DNA of 64,000 nucleotides from Henricia sp. BOLD:AAB3569 (taxonomy: Eukaryota; Echinodermata; Asteroidea; Spinulosida; Echinasteridae), in assembly GCA_037783545.1 (NCBI GenBank), contig JBBELK010000096.1, positions 3,410,001 to 3,474,000 of the forward strand, given 5' to 3'. Below the pieces are notes generated by a model. That model worked only from the letters and a program-made list of their open reading frames with translations, did not search any database and was not told the origin of the DNA. Below are positions 60,241-64,000 of the stretch, one piece after another. Position 1 is the stretch's first letter; every line of letters begins with the position of its first letter. The position numbers and the translations under genes are program-made.

Positions 60241-61529
60241 ATGCAAAATTTGAAGTTCGTCGGAAAATTTATTGACTTCCAAAATTGCCGACGTTTGGAC
60301 CACACTTTGACCAAATTCCCGTCCCAAACAAGACTGAGCATGCGCACGAGTGATCAGGAGTACACGGACAGCCACGGTCTGCAGAGCAGGTAGGAAGCCC
60401 GAGCCCAGTTTTCCCTAAACTCTGAAATTTCTCGGCCATTTCCCGGCGAAAGTCTGTCAATTTTCCAGGACAAGTGCGGAATATAGACTGTTTGGAGCAT
60501 GCAAAATTTGAAGTTCGTCGGAAAATTTCTTGACTTCCAAATTTTCCGACGTTTGGACCACACTTTGACAAAATTCCCGTCCCAAACAAGACTGAGCATG
60601 CGCACGAGTGATCAGGAGTACACGGACAGCCATGGTCTGCAGAGCAGGCAGGAAGCCCGAGCCCAGTTTTCCCTAAACTCTGAAATTTCTCGGCCATTTC
60701 CCTGCGAAAGTCTGTCAATTTTTCAGGACAAGTGCGGAATATAGACTGTTTGGAGCATGCAAAATTTGAAGTTCGTCGGAAAATTTCTTGACTTCCAAAT
60801 TTGCCGACGTTTGGACCACACTTTGACCAAATTTCCGTCCCAAACAAGACTGAGCATGCGCACGAGTGATCAGGAGTACACGGACAGCCATGGTCTGCAG
60901 AGCAGGCAGGAAGCCCGAGCCCAGTTTTCCCTAAACTCTGAAATTCCTCGGCCATTTCCCGGCGAAAGTCTGTCAATTTTTCAGGACAAGTGCGGAATAT
61001 AGACTGTTTGGATCATGCAAAATTTGAAGTCCGTCGGAAAATTTTTTGACTTCCAAATTTGCCGACGTTTGGACCACACTTTGACAAATTCCCGTCCCAT
61101 ACAAGACTGAGCATGCGCACGAGTGATCAGGAGTACACGGACAGCCACGGTCTGCAGAGCAGGCAGGAAGCCCGAGCCCAGTTTTCCCTAAACTCTGAAA
61201 TTTCTCGGCCATTTCCCGGCGAAAGTCTGTCAATTTTTCAGGACAAGTGCGGAATATAGACTGTTTGGAGCATGCAAAATTTGAAGTTCGTCGGAAAATT
61301 TATTGACTTCCAAAATTGCCGACGTTTGGACCACACTTTGACCAAATTCCCGTCCCAAACAAGACTGAGCATGCGCACGAGTGATCAGGAGTACACAGAC
61401 AGCCATGGTCTGCAGAGCAGGCAGGAAGCCCGAGCCCAGTTTTCCCTAAACTCTGAAATTTCTCGGCCATTTCCCGGCGAAAGTCTGTCAATTTTTCAGG
61501 ACAAGTGCGGAATATAGACTGTTTGGAGC
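59468..61529 (+). repeat. HOR domain 11: 1031-bp tetramer, two copies
   Basis: Copies are 59468-60498 and 60499-61529. Each contains a 257-bp unit with GTTTGGATCATGC, GAAAATTTTTTGAC and TTTGACAAATTCCC (59984 and 61015). The fourth units differ in their 3' halves (60241 has GCAGGTAGG; 61272 has ACACAGACAGCCATGG), so the second copy grades into the following heptamer. Confidence 0.88.
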
Positions 61530-64000
61530 ATGCAAAATTTGAAGTCCGTCGGAAAATTTCTTGACTTCCAAATTTGCCGACGTTTGGACCACACTTTGAC
61601 CAAATTCCCGTCCCATACAAGACTGAGCATGCGCACGAGTGATCAGGAGTACACGGACAGCCACGGTCTGCAGAGCAGGTAGGAAGCCCGAACCCAGTTT
61701 TCCCTAAACTCTGAAATTTCTCGGCCATTTCCCGGCGAAAGTCTGTCAATTTTTCAGGACAAGTGCGGAATATAGACTGTTTGGAGCATGCAAAATTTGA
61801 AGTTCGTCGGAAAATTTCTTGACTTCCAAATTTTCCGACGTTTGGACCACACTTTGACAAAATTCCCGTCCCAAACAAGACTGAGCATGCGCACGAGTGA
61901 TCAGGAGTACACAGACAGCCATGGTCTGCAGAGCAGGCAGGAAGCCCGAGCCCAGTTTTCCCTAAACTCTGAAATTTCTCGGCCATTTCCCGGCGAAAGT
62001 CTGTCAATTTTTCAGGACAAGTGCGGAATATAGACTGTTTGGAGCATGCAAAATTTGAAGTTCGTCGGAAAATTTCTTGACTTCCAAAATTGCCGACGTT
62101 TGGACCACACTTTGACCAAATTCCCGTCCCATACAAGACTGAGCATGCGCACGAGTGATCAGGAGTACACGGACAGCCACGGTCTGCAGAGCAGGTAGGA
62201 AGCCCGAGCCCAGTTTTCCCTAAACTCTGAAATTTCTCGGCCATTTCCCGGCGAAAGTCTGTCAATTTTCCAGGACAAGTGCGGAATATAGACTGTTTGG
62301 AGCATGCAAAATTTGAAGTTCGTCGGAAAATTTCTTGACTTCCAAATTTTCCGACGTTTGGACCACACTTTGACAAAATTCCCGTCCCAAACAAGACTGA
62401 GCATGCGCACGAGTGATCAGGAGTACACGGACAGCCATAGTCTGCAGAGCAGGCAGGAAGCCCGAGCCCAGTTTTCCCTAAACTCTGAAATTTCTCGGCC
62501 ATTTCCCTGCGAAAGTCTGTCAATTTTTCAGGACAAGTGCGGAATATAGACTGTTTGGAGCATGCAAAATTTGAAGTTCGTCGGAAAATTTCTTGACTTC
62601 CAAATTTGCCGACGTTTGGACCACACTTTGACCAAATTTCCGTCCCAAACAAGACTGAGCATGCGCACGAGTGATCAGGAGTACACGGACAGCCATGGTC
62701 TGCAGAGCAGGCAGGAAGCCCGAGCCCAGTTTTCCCTAAACTCTGAAATTCCTCGGCCATTTCCCGGCGAAAGTCTGTCAATTTTTCAGGACAAGTGCGG
62801 AATATAGACTGTTTGGATCATGCAAAATTTGAAGTCCGTCGGAAAATTTTTTGACTTCCAAATTTGCCGACGTTTGGACCACACTTTGACAAATTCCCGT
62901 CCCATACAAGACTGAGCATGCGCACGAGTGATCAGGAGTACACGGACAGCCACGGTCTGCAGAGCAGGCAGGAAGCCCGAGCCCAGTTTTCCCTAAACTC
63001 TGAAATTTCTCGGCCATTTCCCGGCGAAAGTCTGTCAATTTTTCAGGACAAGTGCGGAATATAGACTGTTTGGAGCATGCAAAATTTGAAGTTCGTCGGA
63101 AAATTTATTGACTTCCAAAATTGCCGACGTTTGGACCACACTTTGACCAAATTCCCGTCCCAAACAAGACTGAGCATGCGCACGAGTGATCAGGAGTACA
63201 CAGACAGCCATGGTCTGCAGAGCAGGCAGGAAGCCCGAGCCCAGTTTTCCCTAAACTCTGAAATTTCTCGGCCATTTCCCGGCGAAAGTCTGTCAATTTT
63301 TCAGGACAAGTGCGGAATATAGACTGTTTGGAGCATGCAAAATTTGAAGTCCGTCGGAAAATTTCTTGACTTCCAAATTTGCCGACGTTTGGACCACACT
63401 TTGACCAAATTCCCGTCCCATACAAGACTGAGCATGCGCACGAGTGATCAGGAGTACACGGACAGCCACGGTCTGCAGAGCAGGTAGGAAGCCCGAACCC
63501 AGTTTTCCCTAAACTCTGAAATTTCTCGGCCATTTCCCGGCGAAAGTCTGTCAATTTTTCAGGACAAGTGCGGAATATAGACTGTTTGGAGCATGCAAAA
63601 TTTGAAGTTCGTCGGAAAATTTCTTGACTTCCAAATTTTCCGACGTTTGGACCACACTTTGACAAAATTCCCGTCCCAAACAAGACTGAGCATGCGCACG
63701 AGTGATCAGGAGTACACAGACAGCCATGGTCTGCAGAGCAGGCAGGAAGCCCGAGCCCAGTTTTCCCTAAACTCTGAAATTTCTCGGCCATTTCCCGGCG
63801 AAAGTCTGTCAATTTTTCAGGACAAGTGCGGAATATAGACTGTTTGGAGCATGCAAAATTTGAAGTCCGTCGGAAAATTTCTTGACTTCCAAATTTGCCG
63901 ACGTTTGGACCACACTTTGACCAAATTCCCGTCCCATACAAGACTGAGCATGCGCACGAGTGATCAGGAGTACACGGACAGCCACGGTCTGCAGAGCAGG
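61272..64000 (+). repeat. HOR domain 12: 1805-bp heptamer, ~1.5 copies, cut by window end
   Basis: Copy 1 is 61272-63076, with units at 61272, 61530, 61788, 62046, 62304, 62562 and 62820 (257 bp). Copy 2 starts at 63077 and runs out of the window in the middle of the 63851 unit. Copies appear almost identical over the visible overlap, so this is among the youngest expansions here; it probably continues to the right. Confidence 0.9.

Larger units (their letters stand above)
1..64000 (+). repeat. Satellite DNA array, ~258-bp monomer, ~250 copies, single orientation
   Basis: The same ~258-bp unit recurs from the first to the last base. Landmarks such as GAGCATGCAAAATTTG, GACGTTTGGACCACAC and GAGCATGCGCACGAG return every 258 bp, with local shifts to 251-262 bp and two 122-bp units. 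Counting the GCATGC that precedes the first AAAATTT block gives about 250 monomer starts, all in the same direction. The array is cut at both window ends. Strand is arbitrary and reports only the reading direction used here. No transposon, inversion or unique sequence interrupts it. Arrays like this are typical of centromeric or pericentromeric heterochromatin; that location is inference, because no flanking sequence or chromatin data are available. Confidence 0.98.

Noticed and set aside
1..64000. CRISPR array
   Set aside because: The repeat unit is far too long and there are no unique spacers; every part of the unit repeats.
1..64000. Primate alpha satellite or another named satellite
   Set aside because: Monomer length (258 against 171 bp) and sequence do not fit alpha satellite. 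I do not recognise the sequence and will not assign a family name without a database search.
1..64000. Ribosomal DNA or 5S gene array
   Set aside because: No 5S, 5.8S, 18S or 28S core motif is visible, and the monomer has no recognisable Pol I or Pol III promoter.

Overview
The whole 64 kb window is one uninterrupted satellite DNA array. It is a head-to-tail tandem repeat of a roughly 258-bp monomer, about 250 copies, all in one orientation, and it runs off both ends of the window. I found no conventional gene, RNA gene, transposon, CRISPR array, microsatellite block or unique-sequence island. The consensus monomer (for example 7618-7875) has 125 G+C out of 258 (48.4%) and 14 CpG dinucleotides, close to random expectation (about 15). 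A pure array of this size with higher-order repeats (HORs) points to eukaryotic centromeric, pericentromeric or other constitutive heterochromatin assembled from long reads. I do not recognise the family and cannot name the organism. It is not the 171-bp primate alpha satellite, and it has no complete CENP-B box.

The array is a chain of locally expanded HOR domains, numbered here by the ATG of the GCATGC just before the first AAAATTT block. 1-2622: 774-bp trimer, about 3.3 copies. 2623-7875: irregular monomers, including a 122-bp truncated one. 7876-12495: 1540-bp hexamer, three copies. 12238-16357: two 771-bp trimers flanked by two copies of a 1289-bp block. 16358-17757: a second copy of part of the irregular zone, 9882 bp away. 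17758-19554: mixed monomers. 19555-23935: 2577-bp decamer, one full and one shortened copy. 23936-25734: mixed, with a hybrid monomer. 25735-32149: 9/8-monomer HOR, three copies. 32150-47599: a mosaic of kilobase duplications at offsets 1032, 2057, 6440, 7733 and 9532. 47600-50436: a block repeated at 58178-60240, containing a duplicated 774-bp trimer. 51211-54306: 1548-bp hexamer, two copies. 55081-58693: 1806/1807-bp heptamer, two copies. 59468-61529: 1031-bp tetramer, about two copies. 61272-64000: 1805-bp heptamer, about 1.5 copies.

Because 258 is a multiple of three and one minus-strand frame of the consensus has no stop, very long periodic open frames appear (up to 751 codons at 47886-50141). 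Plus-strand frames of 63-101 codons also recur. I consider both kinds by-products of the repeat: almost every variant that distinguishes monomers changes the amino acid, and indels break the frame. The most interesting structural element is a 36-bp inverted repeat (13-bp arms, 10-bp spacer) in every intact monomer. It is imperfect in most copies and perfect in a subset concentrated in the right half, recurring with the HORs. Hybrid monomers, shared truncated monomers and slippage-type indels record how the array evolved by unequal exchange.
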